Positions 18,066 through 25,304 of a DNA stretch of 64,000 bases are shown piece after piece. Position 1 is the stretch's first letter. Each line of letters opens with the position of its first letter. Both the position numbers and the translations under genes were made by a program. Source of the stretch: an uncultured Bacilli bacterium (GTDB taxonomy: Bacteria > Bacillota_I > Bacilli_A > RF39 > UBA660). The notes under the pieces are model-generated. The model was not told where the DNA came from. It did no database searches and worked only from the letters and a program-made list of their open reading frames with translations. The stretch is from assembly GCA_934130005.1 (NCBI GenBank), contig CAKOXD010000002.1:46111-110110 (forward strand), given 5' to 3'.

Positions 18066-18830
18066 TTATTTTTTTTCACTTAAATATGGATAATAATATG
18101 ACGGAACATTTCCTTCTACTAATTTCATTACAACTGGTATATTACTTTCTACTATTATTTCTTTTGTTTTAAATGGTATTATAACTTGCATATATACCTT
18201 AACATTAACACTAACTTTTATAAGAGCATTATTTATTCCATAGCTTGTTACTTCTGTTTTTATATCTGTTATAACATCTCCGTTTAAATTTATTTTTACA
18301 GGTATTTTAGGTCCTAAATTTGATATTAAAGAATTATGAAAAACTATTCCTGAAGGTATTTCATATATTATTCCTTTCTTTAATTTTTCTAAATCATAAC
18401 TACTTAATATAGTACTTGAAAGTTCTAATTCTTCTATTTTTCCTGATTCCAATTGTTCTAAATAATTTTGAACATATATTGTAATTTTATTTAAAACAGT
18501 ATTTACTATTACAGGATTAAAGTCAGTAGATAAAATATTACCATCTTTATCTTTAGTTTCAATAAATAATTCTTCTTTATTCATATCTTTGAATACATTA
18601 TTATTTACAGCTTCTGTAATCATTATTGTTGCGATTGATTTTGCTTTTTTTTCTGCATATATCATTAGTATTGGTGTTATTTTTTTACCTATAACCCCTA
18701 TTATTATAAATATTGATATTAGTAATAACATTAAACTTAACAATATTTTATCTTTTTTTTCTATTTTTTTTCTTTTTTTTATTTTTATAAATGTTCTTTT
18801 TCTTTTTTTTAAATGAATTCTATTTTTCAT
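18066..18830 (-). CDS. yunB: Sporulation protein YunB
   Basis: A very basic N-terminus (residues 1-26), one membrane helix (about 28-50) and an extracytoplasmic domain containing AEKKAKSIATIMITEAVN, the IPSGIVFHNSLISNLGPKIPVKI block and the terminal EGNVPSYYY. These are the conserved blocks of YunB, a sigma-E-controlled mother-cell protein in B. subtilis whose loss affects spore formation. AGGTGATTAA precedes the ATG. I did not find a convincing sigma-E promoter upstream. It sits between yutD and the second pilin-leader gene. Confidence 0.92.
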   Translation of the reverse strand: MKNRIHLKKRKRTFIKIKKRKKIEKKDKILLSLMLLLISIFIIIGVIGKKITPILMIYAEKKAKSIATIMITEAVNNNVFKDMNKEELFIETKDKDGNILSTDFNPVIVNTVLNKITIYVQNYLEQLESGKIEELELSSTILSSYDLEKLKKGIIYEIPSGIVFHNSLISNLGPKIPVKINLNGDVITDIKTEVTSYGINNALIKVSVNVKVYMQVIIPFKTKEIIVESNIPVVMKLVEGNVPSYYYPYLSEKK

Positions 18831-18863
18831 TTAATCACCTATTTAATTATATGATTAAATATA

Positions 18864-18888
18864 GTAAAAAGTAGTTTTTGACTACTTT
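18864..18888 (-). terminator. Terminator of the pilin-leader/phage-collar gene
   Basis: AAAGTAGT/ACTACTTT hairpin with five-base loop and T run on the minus strand, overlapping the stop codon. Confidence 0.65.
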
Positions 18889-20111
18889 ATTCTTTTATAC
18901 ATATAAACTGTTATATATGGATCTAATACACTAAATGAGGTACTACTTCCTGTTTTTCCTGTATTACCATCAGTTCCTTTAAAAGTACTTGTAACTGTAC
19001 CTTTTGCTGTTACTTGATGTGTATGATTTGAGTTTACTCCTCCTGTCCATCCACTTACTGTATGATTATGGTTTCCATTAGCTGCTGCTATAAAACTTCC
19101 TGTAAACCAATGTGCTCCACCAGTTGTACCAGAACCATTATTTGGAAATGATTGTCCACTACCAAATCCTGATGGAACAACAAAGTCTTGCCCATTTGCA
19201 TTAAGTACATGGGTATGACTTCCATTTGTTGTTGTAGTTGCACTAAAGTAGTGTGCATGGTCTGCTGATTGATTTCCTGTATTTACTGCAGTTCCTGTAA
19301 ATGTGCTTGTAACACTTCCTGATGGTGTATATGAATGACTATGACTTGGTAAATTAGATTCTGTTAGTGATATATTACCCTCTGTTCCTCCTACATATTC
19401 TGCTTTATCTGTTGTTCCCCTAAGTACTTTTCCATTTCCATAACTTTCCCATTCTCCACCAATTGTATTTTTTACTTTATCTGTAGTATTTAAAGTTGTT
19501 GAAACATATATACTACCAATTGGATATATTTTATCTAAAGCTTTTTCTGTTCCTATCATGTTTTCTTTTAGATTTTTATTTTCTTTTTCAAGTTTATCTA
19601 CTCTACTTGATAAATTTGTTATAGTTGATATTATGTCTGATGATGTATCACTGCTTAAATCGTCGCTTGATGATGTTAATAAACAAATATCATCACTTTT
19701 TAGAGAAAGTAATTTTACTAAATCTTCTTTATAATCCTTTTTAGCACATATATTATTGTCAATTGCTACTACAAAGGTATCACCTTGACTTGTTATTTCT
19801 ACTCTTCCCTTTTTAGGTACTTTTCCTTTTACATTTAATCTTTTTATATCTTCTTCATTATTTAGATTAAAAGAAACATATTTCTCATTTGTTATTTTAT
19901 TTGTTTTCCATTCTATTTTCTTCCCATGTATTTCTTCTAATGAAAGATAATTTTCTGCAGCTTTTACTAAACTATATGTTGTATCTTTCAATGAACTTTT
20001 TTTAGCATCCTCTATTATATTTAATATTATTGGCATAGCTATAAGTGCGATTACACTTAATATTACTATAACAGCTAATAGTTCTACAAGTGTGAAACCT
20101 CTTTTTTTCAT
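18882..20111 (-). CDS. Type IV prepilin leader fused to a phage tail-fibre/collar domain with HxH motifs
   Basis: Residues 1-35 are a class I prepilin leader (KKRGFTLVELLAVIVILSV) and residues 36-60 the usual pilin helix. A Ser/Asp-rich stretch (146-165) and a short coiled coil (about 165-190) follow. Residues 194-409 resemble phage tail-collar or baseplate proteins: IYPIGSIYVS, then GGEWESYGNGKVLRG, LTESNLPSHSHS and the terminal LDPYITVYMYKR. Five HxH motifs (257, 285, 299, 348 and 363) lie in a Gly/Ser/Thr-rich region, as in metal-binding tail fibres. The ATG at 20111 follows AGGAG; the upstream in-frame ATG has no ribosome site. No pilus machinery or phage genes are adjacent. Confidence 0.8.
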   Translation of the reverse strand: MKKRGFTLVELLAVIVILSVIALIAMPIILNIIEDAKKSSLKDTTYSLVKAAENYLSLEEIHGKKIEWKTNKITNEKYVSFNLNNEEDIKRLNVKGKVPKKGRVEITSQGDTFVVAIDNNICAKKDYKEDLVKLLSLKSDDICLLTSSSDDLSSDTSSDIISTITNLSSRVDKLEKENKNLKENMIGTEKALDKIYPIGSIYVSTTLNTTDKVKNTIGGEWESYGNGKVLRGTTDKAEYVGGTEGNISLTESNLPSHSHSYTPSGSVTSTFTGTAVNTGNQSADHAHYFSATTTTNGSHTHVLNANGQDFVVPSGFGSGQSFPNNGSGTTGGAHWFTGSFIAAANGNHNHTVSGWTGGVNSNHTHQVTAKGTVTSTFKGTDGNTGKTGSSTSFSVLDPYITVYMYKRIK

Positions 20112-20136
20112 ATTACTCCTACTTTCTATCTTAATA

Positions 20137-20165
20137 AGTATACAATAATTTATTTTATTTTTCAA
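20137..20165 (-). promoter_or_regulatory. Sigma-A-type promoter of the pilin-leader/phage-collar gene
   Basis: TTGAAA (20165-20160), 17-base spacer, TATACT (20142-20137). Transcription would start about 20 bases before the ATG at 20111, so the gene has a vegetative-type promoter although it lies in a sporulation block. Confidence 0.65.
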
Positions 20166-20193
20166 CAAAATAAAAGAGGATTAACCCTCTTTT
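20166..20193 (-). terminator. Terminator of the two tiny YjcZ-like genes
   Basis: AAAAGAGG/CCTCTTTT hairpin with six-base loop and a T-rich tail on the minus strand. Confidence 0.6.
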
Positions 20194-20317
20194 ACCATGA
20201 AATACATGAACCTAAGATTATAGCAAGTAATATATATAATACTATTAATATTATATATCCACTTCCACAACTGTGTCCATGGCTTACAGTTTCATTACAG
20301 CTATTTTGACAAGACAT
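20192..20317 (-). CDS. Tiny Cys/His-rich membrane protein, YjcZ-like (41 aa)
   Basis: The start MSCQNSCNETVSHGHSCGSG has three Cys and two His and leads into one hydrophobic helix (GYIILIVLYILLAIILG), ending CISW. The helix and its Gly lead-in are those of the YjcZ family of very small Bacillus spore proteins. The ribosome site TAAGGAGGT is nearly perfect and includes the stop codon of the upstream tiny gene, so the two are co-translated. The Cys/His head could be cross-linked or bind metal in the spore, which is speculation. Confidence 0.75.
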   Translation of the reverse strand: MSCQNSCNETVSHGHSCGSGYIILIVLYILLAIILGSCISW

Positions 20318-20328
20318 AATTTACCTCC

Positions 20329-20412
20329 TTAAATATAAGCTCCTAGTATTATGATTAAAAGAATAAATAAAACTAAAACAATAGCAGCTCCTGATACACC
20401 TGAGTTACACAT
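20329..20412 (-). CDS. YjcZ family small spore-type membrane protein (27 aa)
   Basis: The whole protein is a short head (MCNSGVSGAA) and one helix (IVLVLFILLIIILGAYI), which fits the YjcZ/TIGR01732 family found in Bacillus spores. A strong AAGGAGG lies before the ATG. The stop codon is shared with the ribosome site of the next tiny gene. A sigma-K-like promoter lies about 35 bases upstream, consistent with late mother-cell expression. It is too short for ordinary gene finders. Confidence 0.78.
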   Translation of the reverse strand: MCNSGVSGAAIVLVLFILLIIILGAYI

Positions 20413-20444
20413 ATAACATTCCTCCTTTTTTTATCTTTTCACAT

Positions 20445-20472
20445 TATTTTATGGGAATTTTTTTATTGTGTG
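20445..20472 (-). promoter_or_regulatory. Candidate sigma-K promoter of the YjcZ-like pair
   Basis: CACA at 20472-20469 (AC core), then 15-16 bases, then CATAAAATA (20453-20445) matches the sigma-K consensus (AC, 16, CATANNNTA). The predicted transcript would start about 25 bases before the first ATG, leaving room for its ribosome site. Confidence 0.55.
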
Positions 20473-20547
20473 ATTACTTATGCTTATTTTCTTGTAATTT
20501 AGTTATTTTTTTGATAATATATATATGTAGTTTAAAGGAGGCTATGT

Positions 20548-21510
20548 ATGAAAAAGAAACTATTATTATTATCATTATGTAGTGTATTATTATTATGTTC
20601 AGGTTGTAAAAAGGAAGTAAAATTAAAAGATGGTAAGGAAGTTATTGCTTCCGTTAAAGGAAAAGATTTTACTGCTGAAGAATTATTTGATTCATTAAAA
20701 GAAACTTATGGATCTACTACATTAACAAATATGATTGATGACTATATTGTTAATAAAGAAGTAAAAGATAGTGATGAAGCTAATGAATATGCTAAAGCTC
20801 AAATTGAATCTATGAAACAACAATATGAGTCAGCAGGATATGATTGGAACAATGTTTTATCACAATATGGTTATAGTAGTGAAAAAGATTTAATTAAAGA
20901 TTATGCTAAAGATTATAAAAAACAAATAGTTGCTAAAAATTATCTAAAAAAAGAAGTTACTGAAGACGAAATAAATAGATATTATGAAAAAGAAATTTAT
21001 GGTAATTATACTGTAAAACATATTTTAATTAAACCTGAAGAAAAAGATAATATGTCTGATTCTGAAAAAGAAGAAGCTAATAAAAAAGCTAAAGAAAAAG
21101 CAGAAGAAGTTATTAAAAGTTTAGAAGATGGAAAAAAATGGGCTGATTTAGTTAAAGAATATTCTGAAGATGATGGTTCTAAAGATAAAGAAGGATTAAT
21201 TGAAAATTTTACTAAAGGTGACGTTGTTGATGAATTTTTTGAAGCTACTTTAAAACTTAAAGATGGTGAATATACTAAAGAACCTGTTGAAAGTAATTAT
21301 GGATATCATATTATTTTAAAAGTTAGCAATACTAAAAAACCTTCTCTTAAAGATTCAAAAGAAAAGATTTTAAAAGAAGTTGTTGAAAATAAATTAAATA
21401 ATGATGAAAACCTTTATAGTAATACATGGTTAAAAATAAGAGAATCTTATAAATTAAGTATTAATGATTCTACTATAAAGTCCGCTTATAATAAAAGTAA
21501 TAACAAATAA
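20548..21510 (+). CDS. prsA: PrsA-type foldase lipoprotein (parvulin peptidyl-prolyl isomerase)
   Basis: A lipoprotein signal ends in the lipobox LLCSGC (Cys 20). A helical SurA/PrsA N-domain (about 40-145) is followed by a parvulin domain (about 153-250) with the family blocks TVKHILIK, WADLVKEYSEDDGSKDKEG and SNYGYHIILKV, and then a C-terminal helix. PrsA helps secreted and wall proteins fold on the outer face of the membrane. AAAGGAGGCT precedes the ATG. It is a single gene with a bidirectional terminator. Confidence 0.93.
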   Translation: MKKKLLLLSLCSVLLLCSGCKKEVKLKDGKEVIASVKGKDFTAEELFDSLKETYGSTTLTNMIDDYIVNKEVKDSDEANEYAKAQIESMKQQYESAGYDWNNVLSQYGYSSEKDLIKDYAKDYKKQIVAKNYLKKEVTEDEINRYYEKEIYGNYTVKHILIKPEEKDNMSDSEKEEANKKAKEKAEEVIKSLEDGKKWADLVKEYSEDDGSKDKEGLIENFTKGDVVDEFFEATLKLKDGEYTKEPVESNYGYHIILKVSNTKKPSLKDSKEKILKEVVENKLNNDENLYSNTWLKIRESYKLSINDSTIKSAYNKSNNK

Positions 21511-21537
21511 AGATTTCAAAATATGAAATCTTTTTTT
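21509..21537. terminator. Bidirectional terminator after prsA
   Basis: AAAGATTTC/GAAATCTTT hairpin with a seven-base loop, T7 on the plus strand. It overlaps the stop of prsA and the end of the convergent gene. Confidence 0.7.
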
Positions 21538-22381
21538 ATTCTTTTAAATGTTCTTCTAAATTAGTTATTTTATACCCTCTACTTTTTATATAATTAATAA
21601 TAATTGGTAATTCTTCTTCTAGTCTATCATTTAATTTAAATGATATAATACTTCCACTTTCTAATTTTTCTTTTACCTCTGTATATGGATTTTTATTAAT
21701 TATTATATTTGGAACTATAGTATAATTATTATTTAATTTACATATTTTTAGTATTTCTTTATCCTTACTATCACTATAACAATATCCTATTTTTTGTTTT
21801 CCTATTTTTTCTATGACTGTTTCCATCCATACAAATGAACTATCTAAATAATCATTATTATAGCTTAAATTTCCAATAATATGATTTTCTTTTATTAATA
21901 TAGGTATTAAATTACTATTTTTTTCTAACCAATATCCATCTACAAATAAATTTCCTTTTACTTCTTTTTTATCTAATATTTTTATTAAGTTATCTATATT
22001 ATCATTTTTATCAATTAAAAATATTAAACTTACCATTTTTTTATTTGGATTTCCTTTTGTTATAAATTTATCTTTATTTTTTTCTAATAATATTTTAGGT
22101 TTTGTTTTGTCTAAAACAATTAATGATTCTTCAAAACTACCATACCTTTTCATTCTACTATAACTCTTATTTATATTTATTTTTTCTCCACTTAATCCTG
22201 GTATTATAAAATCATCTTTTATAACAGCATTTATAGCATCTTTTTTATATTTTTTTTCGACATTTTTTATATCTATCATTATAGTGTCATATTCTTTTAC
22301 TACACTTACTGTTTTTTCGGTATAAAAAAAACTAAATCCCATTAAAGAAACAATTCCTATAATTTGAAATAGTTTTTTCAT
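21536..22381 (-). CDS. Polysaccharide-deacetylase-fold protein lacking catalytic residues
   Basis: A signal anchor occupies residues 3-20. The second half (about 116-280) follows the NodB fold: a strand KMVSLIFLID, then VKGNLFVDGYWLEKNSNLIPILI, ENHIIGNLSYNN and KIGYCY, matching family blocks for TFFVxGxWxxKNP and GHEIGNHSYxH. The catalytic Asp pair of motif 1 (normally FDDG) is FLIDKND here and the two metal His of motif 2 are replaced (GNLSYNN). It is therefore predicted to bind a glycan or protein rather than deacetylate. Related inactive proteins occur among sporulation-associated deacetylases such as YlxY, to which this could belong. ATG follows AGGTGATAT. Confidence 0.72.
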   Translation of the reverse strand: MKKLFQIIGIVSLMGFSFFYTEKTVSVVKEYDTIMIDIKNVEKKYKKDAINAVIKDDFIIPGLSGEKININKSYSRMKRYGSFEESLIVLDKTKPKILLEKNKDKFITKGNPNKKMVSLIFLIDKNDNIDNLIKILDKKEVKGNLFVDGYWLEKNSNLIPILIKENHIIGNLSYNNDYLDSSFVWMETVIEKIGKQKIGYCYSDSKDKEILKICKLNNNYTIVPNIIINKNPYTEVKEKLESGSIISFKLNDRLEEELPIIINYIKSRGYKITNLEEHLKE

Positions 22382-22412
22382 ATCATCACCTAATTAAATA
22401 TATGTTGTTTAT

Positions 22413-23552
22413 TTAATTATTTTCATAATTTAAGTGTTTTAATTCTGGTAATACAAATAGTCCATCTTTTCTTATTAGTTTATCATCAAAATATATTTCT
22501 CCTCCACCATATTCTTTTCTTTGGATAAGAACTAAGTCCCAATGTAAACTAGAATCATTTCCATTATATGCATCGTTATATGCTTGACCTGGTGTAAAAT
22601 GTATACTTCCTATTATTTTTTCATCAAAAAGTATATCTTGCATTGGATATTTTATTTTTGGATTTAAGCCTATAGCAAATTCTCCTATATACCTTGCTCC
22701 TTCATCTATATTGAATATTTCATTTAGTTTTTCATTATTTGATGAGGCTGTTGCTTCTATTATCTTTCCATCTTTGAATTTTAAACTTACATTTTCAAAT
22801 ATATATCCATCATAAGGACTCTTTGTGTTATATGTTATTATCCCATTAACGCTGTTTTTTACTGGTGAGGTATATATTTCTCCATCTGGAATATTATATT
22901 TACCACAGCATGGAATTGAATCAATATTTTCAATACTAAAACTTATATCAGTATTTGGTCCTATTATTCTAACTATTTTTGTTTTATCCATTAATTCTTT
23001 TAATGGTTTTATATCTTTATACATTTTGCTATAGTCTATTATCATTGTATCAAGTGAAAATTCTATAAATTTATCTGTTTTCATATTTGCTTTAAATGCA
23101 TCTAATTTAGATGGGTAATTTAGAAGTACCCATTTTCTTTCATTAATTCTTATTTTATCTTCCTCTTTAGTTGCTATTTTTATTTTTTTTCTTAGTGTCT
23201 CATCTATTTCACTGCTTTCAAAATCATTTGTTGAATATTTTATACTTATAAAAGTATCATAATTTTCTATATCTTGCTTACTATGTTTTTTTATTTCTTT
23301 TATTCTATTATCACTTGTAGTTTCTAACAATAATGAATTTATTTCGTTATCAATTATTCTTACAAAAGGAATAGCTTTATTTTTTGTAATATCTTTTATT
23401 AAATATTTTAATAATTGACTAGTTTTATCAATTTCATTTACTGTTATAAGAATTCTATCATTTTCTTTTACATCTAAAGAATAGTTTACAATTGTATTAC
23501 TTAATTTTTTTAGCTTTTCTATCATTTTCTCACTCTTTTCTTTTTTATTCAT
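22413..23552 (-). CDS. M29 family aminopeptidase (AmpS/PepS-like)
   Basis: Thermophilic-type M29 aminopeptidases are cytoplasmic dimers with two metal ions. The metal ligands are visible: Glu in PDGEIYTSP, Glu in GARYIGEFAIG, His in IGSIHF, Tyr in the YNDAYNG stretch and His/Asp in SLHWDLV. The N-terminal domain with VKENDRILI is also typical. At 379 residues it is near the family length of about 410. The start is uncertain: the ATG at 23552 has no ribosome site, while the ATG at 23525 has GAGTGAG ahead of it and would give 370 residues. It is divergent from the small Tyr/Gly protein gene. Confidence 0.88.
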   Translation of the reverse strand: MNKKEKSEKMIEKLKKLSNTIVNYSLDVKENDRILITVNEIDKTSQLLKYLIKDITKNKAIPFVRIIDNEINSLLLETTSDNRIKEIKKHSKQDIENYDTFISIKYSTNDFESSEIDETLRKKIKIATKEEDKIRINERKWVLLNYPSKLDAFKANMKTDKFIEFSLDTMIIDYSKMYKDIKPLKELMDKTKIVRIIGPNTDISFSIENIDSIPCCGKYNIPDGEIYTSPVKNSVNGIITYNTKSPYDGYIFENVSLKFKDGKIIEATASSNNEKLNEIFNIDEGARYIGEFAIGLNPKIKYPMQDILFDEKIIGSIHFTPGQAYNDAYNGNDSSLHWDLVLIQRKEYGGGEIYFDDKLIRKDGLFVLPELKHLNYENN

Positions 23553-23558
23553 AATATA
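23531..23558 (+). promoter_or_regulatory. Candidate sigma-K promoter of the small Tyr/Gly protein gene
   Basis: CAC at 23531-23533 (AC core), 16 bases, then CATAATATA (23550-23558), matching the sigma-K pattern. The start of transcription would be near 23565, about 13 bases before the ATG. Confidence 0.45.
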
Positions 23559-23577
23559 TTATGAAAGGGGTTTTTTT

Positions 23578-23781
23578 ATGTATACAAATTATAATTATTC
23601 TAATTTTCCAACAAATTATAAATATCAAAATGGTGATAGATTTGTTGGTGGTTTTTTAGGTCCATTTGTATTAGGTGGAATAACTGGTGGTTTACTTGCT
23701 CCTGCATTCTATCAAAGACCATATTACAATAATTATTATCCATATCCTGTTTCTTATTATTATGGAGGATACTACAGATAA
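23578..23781 (+). CDS. Small Tyr/Gly-rich protein, possible spore-surface component (67 aa)
   Basis: A Tyr/Asn-rich head is followed by RFVGGFLGPFVLGGITGGLL and a Tyr/Pro tail (YYNNYYPYPVSYYYGGYYR). Small proteins with an FxGPFxLGG core and a tyrosine-rich end occur widely in spore-forming Firmicutes. The composition recalls spore coat or crust proteins that cross-link through tyrosine. Ribosome site AAAGGGG. A sigma-K-like promoter lies directly upstream. The role is an inference. Confidence 0.65.
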   Translation: MYTNYNYSNFPTNYKYQNGDRFVGGFLGPFVLGGITGGLLAPAFYQRPYYNNYYPYPVSYYYGGYYR

Positions 23782-23786
23782 TATAC

Positions 23787-23816
23787 AAAAAAACAGCAAT
23801 ATTTTTGCTGTTTTAT
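23787..23816. terminator. Bidirectional terminator after pyk
   Basis: AAAACAGCAA/TTGCTGTTTT hairpin with a five-base loop, serving the small plus-strand gene and pyk. Confidence 0.7.
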
Positions 23817-25216
23817 ATTTCTTCTATTTTCATAAAGTTTGTAATTCTTTTTACTCCATTATTTGGAAATCCACCTGTTATTACAACTTTATCTTTTGTA
23901 TTTAAATTAAACATTTCTTTTGCTTTTTCTTTTGCTATTTCTACTACTTCATCTGTGCTATTGCATACAGGTACAATACAAGAATATACACCATAATTTA
24001 ATGCTAAACTACGTGCTACTTTATCACTTGTACAAGTTGCTAAAATCATACTATTTGGTTTTAGGTTACTTATTTTTCTTGCACTATATCCACTTACTGT
24101 ACTTGCTACTACTACTTTTATATCAAGTACTTTTGTACTTTCTACAACACTATCAGCAATTGTTTCAGTTATTCCTATTTTATCTTTGTATTCAAATGAT
24201 CCGTTATAGTATTTTTCTGCATTTTCACAAATTTCTGCCATATATCCAACTGTTTCTATAGGATATTTTCCCATTGTTGTTTCTCCAGATAACATAACAG
24301 CATCTGCTCCATCTAATACAGCATTTGCTACATCACTTACTTCTGCTCTTGTTGGACGAGCTGATTTTTTCATTGATTCTAGCATTTCTGTTGCTACTAT
24401 ACAGAATTTTCCTTTTTCACGACATGCTTTTATTATTTTCTTTTGATATATTGGAAGCATTGTCATTGGAACTTCTACACCAAGATCTCCTCTTGCAACC
24501 ATAATACCATCTGATTCTTCTACTATACTATCTAAGTTTTCTATTCCTGTCATACTTTCAATTTTTGAAATTATTTTTAAATCTTCTCTATTTTGTTCTT
24601 TTAAGATTTTTTTTGCTTCTAGTACATCTTCTACACATGATACAAATGAAAGTGCTAAGAAGTCACCATCATGATTACATGCATATATTATATCTTCTCT
24701 ATCTTGTTCACTAATAAATGGAATATCTAGTTTTACACCTGGAACACTTAAACTTTTTTTGTTTCCTAAAACTCCTCCATTTATAATTTTACATGTTACT
24801 CCATCTTCTTCTTTTGAAATAACTGTCATTTTCATTAATCCATTTTCAAGTAATATTACATTACCTACTTCAAGTGAATCTATTGCTTTAGGATGGTTAA
24901 CTGAAAATCTTTCTTCATTTCCTAGTACTTCTTCTTTTACCACTCTAATTGTTTTTCCTTCAACTAGGTTAATTTCATCATTTTCTAAGACACCATTTCT
25001 AAATTCTGGTCCTTTTGTATCATATAATATTCCTATATGAAGTCCTGTTCTTTTTGTTACTTCTTTTACAGTTGCTACATCTTTTTGTTTTTCTTCTTCT
25101 GTTGCATGTGAAAAATTAATACGGGCTACATTTGCTCCATTTAATACCATTTTTTCAAACACATCTGGTATATAACTAGATGGTCCAAGACTAGTTATTA
25201 TTTTTGTTTTTTTCAT
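23813..25216 (-). CDS. pyk: Pyruvate kinase
   Basis: Catalyses phosphoenolpyruvate plus ADP to pyruvate plus ATP. Present are the start KKTKIITSLGPSS, NFSHA, DTKGPEFR, the substrate-metal region ISKIESMTG with Lys and Glu, ARGDLGVEV, and ATEMLESM. The C-terminal regulatory domain ends GGFPNNGVKRITNFMKI. At 467 residues it lacks the extra PEP-utiliser-like C-terminal domain of B. subtilis Pyk. The ATG at 25216 is chosen because GAGGAGG precedes it. Confidence 0.96.
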   Translation of the reverse strand: MKKTKIITSLGPSSYIPDVFEKMVLNGANVARINFSHATEEEKQKDVATVKEVTKRTGLHIGILYDTKGPEFRNGVLENDEINLVEGKTIRVVKEEVLGNEERFSVNHPKAIDSLEVGNVILLENGLMKMTVISKEEDGVTCKIINGGVLGNKKSLSVPGVKLDIPFISEQDREDIIYACNHDGDFLALSFVSCVEDVLEAKKILKEQNREDLKIISKIESMTGIENLDSIVEESDGIMVARGDLGVEVPMTMLPIYQKKIIKACREKGKFCIVATEMLESMKKSARPTRAEVSDVANAVLDGADAVMLSGETTMGKYPIETVGYMAEICENAEKYYNGSFEYKDKIGITETIADSVVESTKVLDIKVVVASTVSGYSARKISNLKPNSMILATCTSDKVARSLALNYGVYSCIVPVCNSTDEVVEIAKEKAKEMFNLNTKDKVVITGGFPNNGVKRITNFMKIEEI

Positions 25217-25274
25217 TTTATACTCCTCCTCAAAACTAAATAATTTTATCACAAAAATGTTGTATTTGTCAATC

Positions 25275-25304
25275 CAATATAAAAGAAGCTTTATTTTGCT
25301 TCTT
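25275..25304 (-). terminator. Terminator of rny
   Basis: AAGAAGC/GCTTCTT hairpin with eight-base loop, T tail on the minus strand. The rny stop codon is inside the loop region. Confidence 0.65.

Noticed and set aside
18830..18881. Sigma-E promoter ahead of yunB
   Set aside because: CATATAAT is a passable -10, but no -35 element lies at the right distance.
18882..20111. Prophage remnant around the tail-collar domain
   Set aside because: No other phage genes, attachment sites or integrase nearby; the domain is in frame behind a pilin leader with its own promoter and terminator.
23600..23788. Minus-strand frame opposite the Tyr/Gly mini-protein
   Set aside because: Low complexity, no ribosome site, and the opposite strand has a ribosome site and a promoter.
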